Assembly (NCBI GenBank): GCA_964016985.1
Contig: OZ024826.1
Span: 58,480,235 to 58,544,234 of the forward strand
Length of the DNA: 64,000 bases
Reading direction: 5' to 3'
From: Anodontia alba
Lineage: Eukaryota > Mollusca > Bivalvia > Lucinida > Lucinidae
The translations under genes were made by a program, and so were the position numbers. This document shows positions 32,352 to 43,220 of the stretch, in pieces. Each line of letters begins with the position of its first letter. Positions within the stretch are counted from its first letter, which is position 1. Below the pieces are notes generated by a model, which was not told the origin of the DNA, ran no database searches, and was given only the letters and a program-made list of their open reading frames with translations.

Positions 32352-32453
32352 CCCAGCAGGCACACAACGTTGAATCAACGTAGATTCAACGATGAGTCAA
32401 CGACGTTGAATCAACGTTGAAACGACACTGTTTCAACGTTGTTCGCCCGCTGG
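32352..32453. mobile_element. Family H palindromic MITE, copy 3
   Basis: CCCAGCAGGCACACAACGTT faces CAACGTTGTTCGCCCGCTGG; interior of repeated TCAACG/CGTTGA words. Confidence 0.8.
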
Positions 32454-33060
32454 TTAAGGCATGTTAGAAGGGTAAGGCATGTTAGGAGAAATGGTCTTAA
32501 GACAAACCAGAACACAGAAAGTGCAACCCATCTGTGTGTCCAGACATTCTTAGCTATGTGCTGGTTCATCATTATTGCATTAGGCAGAAGAAAAGAAATA
32601 TTCAAACTAACAGGGAAATATTAAGACTCTAGATTCAGAAGCTGGGCCATGTCAATGGAAAAAGTGCCTTTCGGCTTCAAGGAAAAGCGCAGGTCCTGTC
32701 TGAACAGGTTCGTCCACGTCCGCTTGCTGAATCACCAGCAATTATAAATAATATCAACTGACAGCAAATACCCTAATGAGATTGTGCTGATGTACAGGAC
32801 AGCTGGATCTTCGCATTTCCCAGATGCTCGAAGACATGTTATGCATAACCCATATCACAAATATAAGTAAAGATACCAAGCAAGTGCCACGTTCACGAAG
32901 CACAGCCCTTCCGAGACACTAAAAGAAGGAGAGATGAGGAACAAATCTTGTTTGCTCTTAACAGGTACAACTGACAATTAAAACTACAGATAAGCCGCAG
33001 CATGAGAAAGTGGACCTACATGCAGGTCCGCCCAGCAAATGCTGGAATCACTTTATGCAT
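32454..33060. other. Intron sequence, possible retroelement debris
   Basis: CACGAAGCACAGCCCTTCCG and GAAGGAGAGATGAGGA recur in altered form at 46.6 kb (CACGAAGCACGGTCTTCTC, GAAGGACAGATGAGGAAG), so a low-copy repeat is present. No coding frame is recognised. Confidence 0.35.
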
Positions 33061-33249
33061 CAGCACAACCAAATCTTCTCTTGGTGTATGAAGAAACAAT
33101 GGAATCTTGTTTATTCAAAGAGCACAAAGTGAAGACTCTGGTTAGACTGCACGGGCAGAGCTGAGTCTTTGCTGAGCGCATATGCCCGAAAGTACCTGTT
33201 CTCAAGGTGCTGCTCAAATTACACAGAACAGCTCAGAAATGAGACTTAC

Positions 33250-33394
33250 TTGCTGCGCCATCTGCTATGAAGTCAAGTATTTTCTTTTTCTTATGGTAGG
33301 GTGACTGTTCCTCCATCATCTGTTGTATTTTCTTCCTCCGTGACTTCACGTCCACCCTCCCAGGTTCTAGATGCTTCAGTACTCTAGCTTCTCC
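33250..33394 (-). CDS. CNBD2: CNBD2-like, exon 7
   Basis: 145 nt: 48 codons plus one base, acceptor ATTACTTCAG, donor GCAA|GTAAGT. Starts GEARVLKHLEPGRVDVKSRR, continuing the WIYVIKS|GEARVL beta strand of the second cNMP domain, then a basic region ending KKKKILDFIADGAA where the domain is interrupted. Confidence 0.85.
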
Positions 33395-33439
33395 CTGAAG
33401 TAATTATAGCACTGCATTGAAGTACGGGTCAAGGTATGA

Positions 33440-33665
33440 GCCGAGACGGCAGGACGCTTCCGGACATATGCGCTCAGCGAAGATTCGGTTCAGACTGCGC
33501 ACGCGCAGTCTGATCTGAATCTTCATCGGGCGCATTTGGATAGCTAAGAATGAAACGTTTCTTCATGCCGACAACGAAGACTCTGATCGGACTGCGTGGA
33601 TGCTGAGTCTTCATTGCGCGCACATGTCAAACGTACGTTTTCTCACGTTGCAGCTAGTATTGTTT
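33440..33665. mobile_element. Family C MITE
   Basis: GAGCCGAGACGGC end, perfect inner hairpin GTTCAGACTGCGCACGCGCA/GTCTGATCTGAATC, and ACGTTTTCTCACGTTGCAGC end. A fragment of another copy lies at 33.12-33.22 kb. The stretch 33666-34460 holds a short (CACATA)n run near 33770 and nothing else. Confidence 0.75.
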
Positions 33666-34465
33666 ATGACATGCGTGTATCTTACATTTAGGGAAGACAT
33701 TATGTATAACGGAACACTTTTATATTATCATTGCATCTGATAGTGTTATAACGGAATTACATACACATACACATACACGTACACATTCCATTGCATTAAT
33801 TTTAACAGTATGTTCCAATATATATATAATTAAAATAAAGAACAGAAAGAGTTGAAAGTGTGCTATACAATTCTGAAGAGGACTTTGCATTTAATTTAGA
33901 GTTCATTTCATATGCTGTTTATTGAACGAGATCAATAATTTATACTAAAGGTGAGCAAAAGATTAAAATTTAGTTAAATAAGTATTTACCAATTTCACAG
34001 GAAAAGAAATGAATCAAGATAATATATATCATATGACTAAAACATTGTGACGTATGTAACTTTTCTGCCCGCAGTGGTTCTGTTTCGCCATTAGTAAACA
34101 ACACGTTGTTAGGGATGTAAAGCCTTGTAAATAGGTGTTATTACACTGCATTTAAATTGATATCTGAAAACAGAAAATAGATCAAACGCTCTATCCGATG
34201 CAGCTCTAGTCATATCAAGCTCTTGTTCTTTGCAATAATAATAATGATATTAAATTACTGCCTGACAAACTATACTTTGTTATCAGAACAGTAATACAAA
34301 TCATGAATTACCTGGAAGTGACCAAACATAATTTTACCATAATCAAAGCAGAAAAGACTGCAAGGAAATGACGACAACGATCTGGACATTTCAGCGCCTA
34401 ACTCGCACATTAGCCCATCCCAAGAAATGCAGTGAAGTAAATGTAAACATACGCAAAAAGGCATA

Positions 34466-35115
34466 TGAGCAGCAACGTAAGAAAATGTACCTTCTGACAT
34501 GTGCGCCCAACGAAGACTCAAATCAGACTGCTTCATTGTCCGCCTTAAGTGACTTTGTATCCTTGGCTATTCAAAATGCGCCCAGGTAAGTAGGGCTGGC
34601 ACGATTAATCGGATAATCGATTAATTGATCGATAAATTCCACAAAAATGACTATCATTACAGATTTGCTAATAATCGATCATTTGATTTCTACATTTGTT
34701 ACTTTACCGTATTTACCCTTAGTATTCAGACACCTCAACTCCTTATCATACTTTTATCTAAAATTTGAACAAGTCCAATATTCTACCCACTGTTGTGTAT
34801 AAAATAGCTGTTTTAGTGGCAAAGAGTGTAGACCCTGATGAGACGCCGCGTTTGCGGCGTCTCATCTGGGTCTACACTGTTTGCTCAATATAACATATGA
34901 AAGGGTCATAGGTAAAATTAAGATCAAATCTTAAGCGATTACTAATCGATTATCAATCACAATGGCAGGACTGATAATCGATTATCTTTTCAGCTCTGAT
35001 TAGCCAGCCCTACAGGGAAGGATCATTCTAATTAGACTGTACGAATGCGCAGGTTGATCTGAATTTTCACTGGGGGCCAATGTCCAAGGATATGTTTTTC
35101 TTATTTTGCGGCTCA
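34466..35115. mobile_element. Family C MITE split by a hAT-like element
   Basis: Left half TGAGCAGCAACGTAAGAAAA to AAAATGCGCCCAGGTAAG; right half GATCATTCTAATTAGACTG to ATTTTGCGGCTCATATG. Together they restore one family C copy. Confidence 0.8.
34591..35012. mobile_element. hAT-like nonautonomous element with nested A MITE
   Basis: Perfect 10-bp ends TAGGGCTGGC / GCCAGCCCTA, subterminal AATCGATTA repeats, and flanking CAGGTAAG / CAGGGAAG (7 of 8 identical), the 8-bp duplication expected for hAT transposition. A family A element with ACCGTATTTACCC and a perfect hairpin core at 34812-34882 lies inside. Confidence 0.85.
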
Positions 35116-35151
35116 TATGTCTAAAAGTAAAACAAGAACAATGTCACTTAC

Positions 35152-35212
35152 AGACTTGATGACGTAGATCCATTCAATATCATTGCTATCTTTAACGATG
35201 AGTCGACCATAC
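35152..35212 (-). CDS. CNBD2: CNBD2-like, exon 6
   Basis: 61 nt: one base finishing Lys plus 20 codons, YGRLIVKDSNDIEWIYVIKS. Acceptor TTGCTACAG, donor TCT|GTAAGT. These are the first strands of the second cNMP domain. Confidence 0.85.
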
Positions 35213-35595
35213 CTGTAGCAACGTGTACAAAAAGAATCAAGTTAAGGAATAAAAACGCGTTTTGCATTTGCGAACAACGCTGTGGACAATGAGCGCCTGC
35301 AGTAACACATACATAGAGAGCAACGCAGTAAAAGGACGCTTATGAAGCAATCAGACCCGCTTACGGAATAACTGGACATTAGAGAATAGCTACGAACATA
35401 GATGCTAGATTGCACAAAGACATACTAATTTGATTTGAATCTATGGCGTCTATGCCATATAGTGAAGAAGAGGCTGCTAACTTTGCTTTTCATGGTTTGT
35501 AGCATGTATACTGTCTATCATGGTTTGTTTGATCTTCCGCTTGATGTCATTTGTAGGCTATGTTCTGTGATTGTGACTCGGACGACATATTCTAC

Positions 35596-35935
35596 ACAGT
35601 AAAACCTCAATGGATCGAGCATCTTTGGGATATGAGTAGTTCGAGCCACTCAGGGTTAATCATGGCGCCAGGTCTGGAAGCAAATAGCGATAAATTAGGG
35701 AACTGTTTTCGATTTTTCTACACAATAATTGTATGTTGAGTGTACTAATTAGAATCTCTCGATGAGGAGATTCTAATGAGTTCATACAACATACAATTTT
35801 ATGATAAAATAAGAAAACATACCTTAATATTTGTACCTCGAGCTATCCGAAGAATTTCATATTGACTCAAAAAAGAGTTCAAATTTGCCATGGTAAACGA
35901 GCCATCGGTGTTCGAGCAATTTTCTACAACTTTTA
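35596..35935. mobile_element. Family M pogo-like MITE, copy 2
   Basis: CAGTAAAACCTCAATGGATC left end; right part CGAGCCATCGGTGTTCGAGC. The central hairpin TGTACTAATTAGAATCTC / GAGATTCTAATGAGTTCA is of family D type. A family E remnant follows at 35.96-36.06 kb. Confidence 0.75.
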
Positions 35936-36289
35936 TGGCATCATGTTTCCATTTTTTGCACACCTAGACCCTTCAGAATAGGGGTATACACTAAACGGAA
36001 ACAATTTTCACCCATGGGGAACACATGCTTTCATGCCTGAGTATGAGACACCCCTTTGGTGTTTTGTTGAGTATATAATTAAGCTATAAGAACCTTTTAT
36101 AACTGTTTAAATGCATGTAACGATAAAGTTACTCATCAAACATTTTCTACGCCATTTTGTTATTTAACTACATATATAAACTGCTTATGCAAAACCGGTT
36201 TAAAAACACTGAAAACTCTCTATAACATCCACCATCGGGGAGATACAAACTAGATGTTGCAGACAGGTCGCTGTTGTGAACAGACAAAT

Positions 36290-36622
36290 TACAGTCGACT
36301 CTAGTTATCTCGAAACCTAAGGGACTCTCTGAAATACTTCGAGATATCCTTACCTCGACATACCAGCTTTGCAATATTGAGGAAAAAATAAAATCGAACA
36401 ACCACATTTCACTAATATGTAATTTGACTCCTGAAGTTAGAGACCTATTGAAAATATTGTGGAAAAGAGGAGAAATTGCTCCTAAGGAGCAATTTCTCCT
36501 CTTTTCCACAATAATTTGTTACCTGTTGTTAGATTTCCATGTTAAAACAGGGACCAGATTTTCAGTTCGAGATAAGCGGTTATTCGTGATAAGCGAAGTC
36601 AAGATAACAAGATTCGACTATA
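36290..36622. mobile_element. Family L pogo/Tigger-like MITE, copy 2
   Basis: TA-CAGTCGACTCTAGTTATC and GATAACAAGATTCGACTATA ends; perfect central hairpin TTGTGGAAAAGAGGAGAAAT / ATTTCTCCTCTTTTCCACAA. Confidence 0.85.
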
Positions 36623-36941
36623 TATAGCAAAACAATACTTTTGGGAAATCATAAAAGTGGTTGTTATAGGAAAGCAGCTGTTATTGGCCGCTCCGTTTGT
36701 GAAGGTTCCACTACATCAAATAAGACTGACGACTTTAAAGTACACATTTATGAGATTTAGCTCTTCCAAATTACAAATGCCATTATAAGAAGGCGTATGA
36801 TAGTCAAATTTGCTAGTTGTATTTTTAAACTAAATGTTTATAAATGAAAACAGTAGTCAACATTTTCATACTTATCAACAGTAGTCAACATTTTCATATA
36901 CATGTACTCTTAATATAACATGTTTAGTGAAATGAACTTAC

Positions 36942-37019
36942 TTATATTTTAAAGCACTCCATGTTCCTGGGTTGTCTATAAGCTTCTGAAGGGGGAAATG
37001 TTGAAAGACGACATCATTT
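36942..37019 (-). CDS. CNBD2: CNBD2-like, exon 5
   Basis: 78 nt: 1 + 25 codons + 2. Acceptor TTGTCTTTTAAG, donor ATAA|GTAAGT. Reads NDVVFQHFPLQKLIDNPGTW then SALKY; the F-x-x-F-P/L...L pattern is the helix before the second cNMP domain. Confidence 0.85.
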
Positions 37020-37284
37020 CTTAAAAGACAAACGTTGACTTTTACAGAAATAACCAGTATCAAATAAAAGCTTTCACAGAAAGAATTAAATGAAATACAT
37101 TTTAAATACATTTCTGAAAAAAAAGTAGTCAGTTTTCACGACAGAATATTTATAAAGTAACAAAGATTTCCTGTTGAAGTAAGTGTAATCTATTCTTTGT
37201 TACATGACATTCTTTCACATCATTAATAGAAAATAATATGCATATGTAGTTACCCCGATATTATAAAATATTTTTCATGTACAA

Positions 37285-37470
37285 CTCAGCTGAGCATGAA
37301 GTTTGTTTTGCTTATTAATCTTAAAATACTGACATTTGTTTAAACCTTCTTTCATTCTTAACTCAGCTGAGCATGCGCAGCTGAATTAAGCATGAAGTAA
37401 GTTTAACTGGAAGTATTTTTCATTTTTATGACCAAGTGAAATTTTATGCTCAGCTGAGTTTATCATGAAA
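37285..37470. repeat. Family K palindrome-rich element, copy 2
   Basis: AACTCAGCTGAGCATGAAG, CTCAGCTGAGCATGCGCAGC and GCTCAGCTGAGTTTATCATG. From 37471 to 38320 nothing supported. Confidence 0.5.
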
Positions 37471-38317
37471 AACGTTTTATAACGGCTACAATTATATCAC
37501 AGCCCTCGCAAGCGATCGAATACGGTTTAAATGACACGAAACAACATCATGAAACCGCAATCTAACGAAAACAGAATGAAATGATGAAATGGACAAAACG
37601 AAGAGGAATTATATACGTATCACGATGTACGAATTATATTATTCGAAGTCTTTTGAACTTCTGCATAACTTAGACAGCAGCTTTTATGTTAGCGGTATAA
37701 ATTATTCGGATACGTAGTATGTAAGGAAAATGCACATTGTAGCAAGAATAGGGAACATCCAAATCTATATGGATGCAATACCCTATCGAATGAGGAGCAC
37801 CAGGAGAAAATGTGTCTTTGGGACAAATGCGAACAGTAAATATTAACCAGCGAAATAATAATAAGCTGCTCAAGGACTTTGCCATACGTGGTTATATTCT
37901 GCAATATCCGCTGATTCTGAAACCAGAGGCAAAGGAATTGAATGGATTGCCCTTTTTTGTTATAGCGGATGAATGAAGTTGTAAGCATTCCATGTTGTAA
38001 GGCATGAACAGTAAAAACGCAAAGACACCTACCATTTAATTACCTAATTACCACATATATCCCTATAAGTGCTAAATCAAGCGATTTCTTTATCTTCGAA
38101 TTACAGTCCCTATACTTTTATCTACTTCTTTAAAATGCATAGTCGAGAAAATTCAAATGAGTGCCGACAACATAGGCTTTTATAAAGAAAATGAGAAAAC
38201 AATATTGCATAAGCATCATTAAATATCTCACACATGAAGTCCTCTGGTGATATATCTTTAAAGTGTGTCTTTTAATAGTTGACAAGTTTACTGCACGTTT
38301 GCTCCAATAAGTTTAAA

Positions 38318-38375
38318 AAAAAACAACAACAAAACAACAACAACAACAAAAAAAAAAAAAAAAAAAAAAAAAAAA
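38318..38375. repeat. (CAA)n / poly-A tract
   Basis: CAACAACAAAACAACAACAA then a pure A run. Confidence 0.9.
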
Positions 38376-38408
38376 CTAATATGGTAAAATAACAAACTAT
38401 GTACATAC

Positions 38409-38473
38409 TTGCAAACTTGAAGATTTTTCGGATCATAGGAATCAACAGACATGTTGAAAATTATTCTGTAGTC
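38409..38473 (-). CDS. CNBD2: CNBD2-like, exon 4
   Basis: 65 nt: 21 codons plus 2 bases, phase 0 start. Acceptor GTTCATTTCAG, donor GCAA|GTATGT. Reads DYRIIFNMSVDSYDPKNLQV-C, the helix following the first cNMP barrel. A family D MITE starts 26 bp upstream of the acceptor. Confidence 0.85.
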
Positions 38474-38498
38474 CTGAAATGAACGCAGAATAAAATAG

Positions 38499-38771
38499 CA
38501 TTAAACACGCCTATTCAAATATATTGAAATTTTCACTACCAAAAACTGAAAGTTTTCAGATAAAAATTCTGATATTTTTCATATTTCTGCTCAAAATATA
38601 GATTGTGGATACTCGTTAGAACCGCCGCGCCGAGGCGGTTCTAACGAGTATCAACAATCTATGTTTTGAATAGAAATAAGAAAAATAATGTATACTCCTG
38701 TAAACCCCAGTTTTACTAAATAAAAGTGGGGTTTAAGGGGGTCAAAATTATATAGGTTTGTTTTCGTGATG
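38499..38771. mobile_element. Family D MITE, copy 7
   Basis: CATTAAACACGCCTATTC start (short deletion), hairpin centre CCGCCGCGCCGAGGCGG, end GTTTTCGTGATGG. Confidence 0.85.
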
Positions 38772-38880
38772 GAATGAAATCTATAAATGCTGTTCTTGGA
38801 AAAAGTTTTGATGAGACTTCACATAACAGTAATATAGTTTACGCGTCCCGTCCCTTCCCAACCGAGTACCAGCTTAAGCA

Positions 38881-39173
38881 CATCACGAAAACATGCCTAT
38901 ATAATTTTGACCCCCTTAAACCCCACTTTTATATAGTAAAACTGGGGTTTACAGGGGTATATATTATTTTTTCTTATTTCAGCTCAAAAACATAGATTGT
39001 GGGTACTCGTTAGAACCGCCTCGCCTCGCCTCGCCGAGGCGGTTCTAACGAGTACCCACAAAAATCTATGTTTTGAGCAGAAATATGAAAAATATCAGAA
39101 TTTTTGTCTGAAAATTTTCATTTTTTTGGTGGTAAAATTTTCAATATATTTGAATAGGCGTGTTTCCGTAATG
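38881..39173. mobile_element. Family D MITE, copy 8
   Basis: CATCACGAAAACATGCCTAT to GTGTTTCCGTAATG. It lies in inverted orientation to copy 7, 110 bp away. The hairpin centre carries an extra CTCGC repeat. Confidence 0.9.
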
Positions 39174-39702
39174 AGAACACGATGTTTCAAGGTGCTAGAA
39201 TAGGAAATAAAAATAAAACTTGCACTACGATGAAGTACGGGGAAAAAACGTCGCATTATGCCATACGTTATCAGGTGTCACGTCTTGTAAGGTCGTGTGT
39301 AATTCGCAACAGCGATTTCAGGAATGATAAGCTAATAAAGCACTTTTTGCTGAGAAACATAAATTGTAAGAATCCAACTCAACATCATTGAACTTAAGAA
39401 AATAGCCGTTGGTTACCTGAATGTTAAATTCCCGTTCAAAACAATTTAAGACCATAACAGGTTTATTTCTTGATAAATACTCCACAACTGTTCATTTGTT
39501 TACGTCCAAGCCAGTCATACTCTAAGTGCAGTTACATACTGCATGACACTCGCCTTTATATAAAGTATAAATGAACTACGTCATCATAAAACTGTTATGG
39601 GCGCATGCAAATTGTCCTTGTCCAGACCAGGCTGGAAGTAGTCGCCAAACCCGCAGATTTGACGGACATATGCACAGTCGGGTCACACATGCACATGTCA
39701 TC

Positions 39703-39925
39703 TAGTTTACTGTATTTACCCTAAGTTTTGGGACAGACAGTTTCGACAACAGTGTAGACTCAGATCAGACGCTGTACGTGGCGTCTAATTATCTGGGTAT
39801 ACACGTTTTGCCACTCATCCAGCAGTTTTAGACTCATGAACATTATGTAAAATGGACTTTTTCATATTTTAAGACAAAAGGAACTTAAGTATCCCAATAT
39901 TTAGAGCTCATACGGTATTTCAAAA
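39703..39925. mobile_element. Family A MITE
   Basis: TTTACTGTATTTACCCTAAG start and GAGCTCATACGGTATTT end; core AACAGTGTAGACTCAGATCA / GGTATACACGTTTTGCC. The sequence 39926-40549 has no supported feature. Confidence 0.7.
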
Positions 39926-40549
39926 ATCGAGTTCAGCATACCGTGAATGCACTGCTTAAGCGCGCACAGCCTTGTGTGATCAAGTGCCGCTCACATATGC
40001 CTTAAAACGGTTTTTGTCATAAACCTTAAAGATTAAATTGTATTTTTAGATCCGAGACGAGCTGATATGAATTACAATATGGTAGACGTCAATCATATTG
40101 CTTCGTTTTACATATTGTCCAAAACTCGTATGTAATTCGTTTTGCAGCTTGTTTATTTATGTACCCTATTTAGAACAGTAATGTTAAAATTAAGCTTGGT
40201 AATAACTATCAATGCATATGTAAAATCAACATTTATTTCTGTGTGCTTGTCTGTGAAGGGAATCTTTGAATGACTAGCAAAATAATCTAATATGACAAAT
40301 TGATTTTTGATAAAAGGTTTAACTGACAGCGATATTAATGTCTACCTCAATGTCAACACCACCCGGCTATTAACTGTTCGGATATGTTTGAAAAGAATTA
40401 AATCGAGCGAAGTCATCTTCTCTCTATCTTTGTATTCGTTTTTGCAATTTTGAGTGGAGATACTAGTGCACACAGGTATTTGGCCATGATAACAGATTTC
40501 TCATCAGGTGAATCAAAACTAGATCAGTCTATGAGTAGATTTATTACAG

Positions 40550-40825
40550 CATTACGAAAACACGCCTTTTCAAATATATTGAAATTTCACCACAAAAAAC
40601 TGAAAGTTTTCAGATAAAAATTCTGATATTTTTCGAATTTTTGCTCAAAACATAGACAGTTAGTGCTCAGTAGAACAGCCTCATCGAGGCGGTTCTAACG
40701 GGTACCCACAATCTATGTTTTATAGCATAAATAAGAAAAATAATGTATACCCCTGCAAATCCCATTTTTTCGACGTAAAAGTGGGGTTTGAGGGGATCAA
40801 AATTGCATAGACATGTTTCGTGATG
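40550..40825. mobile_element. Family D MITE, copy 9
   Basis: CATTACGAAAACACGCC to ATGTTTCGTGATGG; hairpin partly decayed. Confidence 0.85.
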
Positions 40826-41129
40826 GTATAATAGTAGGTCTATACAAATTGTGCCCCTATGCTTAGTTAGGAAAGTTTTTTTCTCGTTTGTCATACCATA
40901 TGGTGCAAATGACATTGTGTACATTGCTCTAGATAGGATAGGTATCAAAACAAAGTTTTTCTATTTCTTCATAGAAACATGCGTGACGCTTCTAATGAGT
41001 ACCCACAACATATGTATGTAATGAGAAGGATATCAAATTTGGTTAAATTCAAGTTGGCCTATCTAGAGCTATGGTGTAGAGGCCACGGTTTACACTGGTG
41101 TGTTTTGTAAAACAGCTTTATAGATTTTA

Positions 41130-41680
41130 TTTGGACTCGCTGCAACTGGTGTTATGTGCCGTGTGGTGCCCGACAGACTTCTCATCACGAAAACACGCCT
41201 ATATAATTTTGACCCCCTTAAATCCCACTTTTATAAAGCAAAACTGGGTTTTACAGGGGTATACATTATTTTTCTTATTTCTACTCAAAAGCATAGATTG
41301 TAGTACTCGTTAGAACCACCTCGCTGAGCGGTTCTAACGAGTACCCACAATCTATGTTTTGAGCGGAAATATGAAAAATATTTGAGATTTTATCTGAATT
41401 TTGTCTGTTTTCTGGTAGTGAAATTTTCAATATATTTGAATAGGCGTGTTTTCGTAATGTCTTGCACTTTATCATTGTGCAGATTTGTTCTACTGTAATT
41501 TTCCTTGGGACCACTGTGCTCTTTCTCATATGTTGGAAAATCGAATTCTGCTTAGCCGGTGCTGGGAGCTTCTGTAGCCTTCTACTGCCATATGAAGAGT
41601 CTCAATGAAACCGATACTCCAGTGTTCGTACTTTTATGTACTCCGTGCTTCCAAAGGCAACGTTTATAGATTTTATGTGA
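41130..41680. repeat. Family F repeat split by D copy 10
   Basis: CTCGCTGCAACTGGTGTTAT and CCGTGTGGTGCCCG left of the insertion; CATTGTGCAGATTTG, TGCTTAGCCGGTGCTGGG and TCCAAAGGCAACG right of it. Confidence 0.7.
41183..41459. mobile_element. Family D MITE, copy 10 (nested in F)
   Basis: CATCACGAAAACACGCCTAT to GGCGTGTTTTCGTAATG. TCT lies on both sides, a possible 3-bp target duplication. Confidence 0.9.
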
Positions 41681-42054
41681 GTGTTATGTTTTTTTCAACA
41701 AAGGAAAATATCAGAGTCCACAATAATCCATACCCATGCTAAGACAAACACACAAGAAACATTTAGGTTGTCCACCACATGCACATTTAATCCGTCTCAT
41801 CATTTTTTATGCTGTTTCCTATTATAATACAACTCCGTTTTACACTTTAATTTTGTAATCGGGCTGAGAGTTCAAAAGGTAAACGGCTCATTATAAAATC
41901 CATTAGAAATCATATTATAACAAGAGTATTTAAACAGGAAACGACATGTGCACATTCACTTGGTCGAAATGATCATTGTAAAAGTCAGTTATTTAGAAAT
42001 ATTCCAGATCGACCACGTGGTAAAGAACATTAATTAATGTCAGGTACTCTCTAC

Positions 42055-42340
42055 ATTTTAAGTGCGATTCATTTTACTTCACTGCAGTTGGTGTCAACTG
42101 CCGTGTAGCAGCCGTAAATCGTCTCCCTGTACTTCATCACAATGCAGATTATATTTTTATTTCCTTTGGGATCATAGAGCCTATTCTGGTAGCTTTGAAA
42201 ATCGCAGACCGCTTAAGCCGGTGCTTGATGCGCTTGTGCAGCCTCGCAAACTACAGTGTTGCATATGAAGAGGCTTAATAAATCCGAGTCTCCTATTTTT
42301 GTTCCTTTGTGTATTCTTTGTTTCCAAAAGCAACCTTTTA
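42055..42340. repeat. Family F repeat
   Basis: TTCACTGCAGTTGGTGTCAA, CTTCATCACAATGCAGATTA, CCGCTTAAGCCGGTGCTTG and GAGTCTCCTATTTTTGTTCC in order. From 42341 to 42860 nothing else. Confidence 0.75.
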
Positions 42341-42864
42341 GATTTTTATTACGTCACCTATATTTTTACATCGTACTGTATTAGTAAGAAAATCTTGCGA
42401 TAATTGTTGCAACAGTTAAATTATATATACATGTTTTATAAGGTCTTAATATTCAAAAGACGTCATCATAGAGATTTGTATACTATAAATATGTAATACG
42501 AACGAACAAACGTTCACAACAAATTTGACTATCAAATCCTCAATAATGAACAATGTCTATGTAAACAGCACATGTTCCCCGTAGCATACAAGCACAAGTA
42601 ACTGTCGGAAATTAATTGCAGAAACATCGAAATATTCAGATACAAAAAACATATTAAGGTTATTCTGAATAATGCAAAAGAGCAAAGTCGCTAAAGCATG
42701 CAAAAAACATCAAAACCATTGCTGGGATCTAAGCAAAAACACAGCCGTGATGTACTCAAACAAAAATGTATTGATTATGTAGACAAGTAACTATAAATGG
42801 CTTTTTTTCCGATATTATCTGTACAAATGTGTTTGGATGCAACTTAAAGGGTTCATCTTCAAAC

Positions 42865-43136
42865 TGTGCTAACCTAAACCGTGTTATGAAAATGCCTGTT
42901 AGAAAGAGGTTTCCGTGTACTTCTATATTCCTACAGATAAAAAAATTAAGATGTCTCGAACCTGAAACCGTGTTATAAAAACACGCTAGAAAGAGGTTTA
43001 TGTGTTCTTCTATAATCCTATCGAAAAATGTTAAGACGTTGCCAATTCGATACCGTGTTCTAACGAACTATGTTAGAAAGTGGTTTCTGTGTACTTCTAT
43101 AACCCTACACAAAAATGTTAAGACGTCGCCACTTAC
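42865..43136. repeat. Tandem array of about 87-bp units abutting an exon donor
   Basis: Three diverged units (from about 42868, 42958, 43046) share GTTAGAAAGAGGTTTCTGTG, TACTTCTATAATCCTA and AAAAATGTTAAGACGT. The third unit runs into the donor of exon 3 (ACTTAC at 43131), and the units also resemble the last bases of that exon. Confidence 0.7.
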
Positions 43137-43220
43137 GAATCTGTGCAGAAAGAGTATTTCCACTTCGTGTTTTGTTAAGACAGTTGCCCGTCTAGATGAA
43201 CCACATATCAAATCTTCTTC
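43137..43220 (-). CDS. CNBD2: CNBD2-like, exon 3
   Basis: 28 codons, phase 0/0, acceptor TTAATTCTAG, donor TTC|GTAAGT. Reads EEDLICGSSRRATVLTKHEV and ends ILFLHRF. With the preceding FG it makes the phosphate-binding cassette of the first cNMP domain: Glu46, Gly52, Arg55, Ala57-Thr58 fall at the canonical positions. Confidence 0.85.

Noticed and set aside
39414..39485. Minus-strand segment KPVMVLNCFEREFNIQ with a GTAACC donor-like border that could precede exon 4
   Set aside because: Exon 3 (43137-43220) ends in phase 0 and joins exon 4 directly in phase with a sensible domain sequence; the acceptors here are poor and its phase would not fit.
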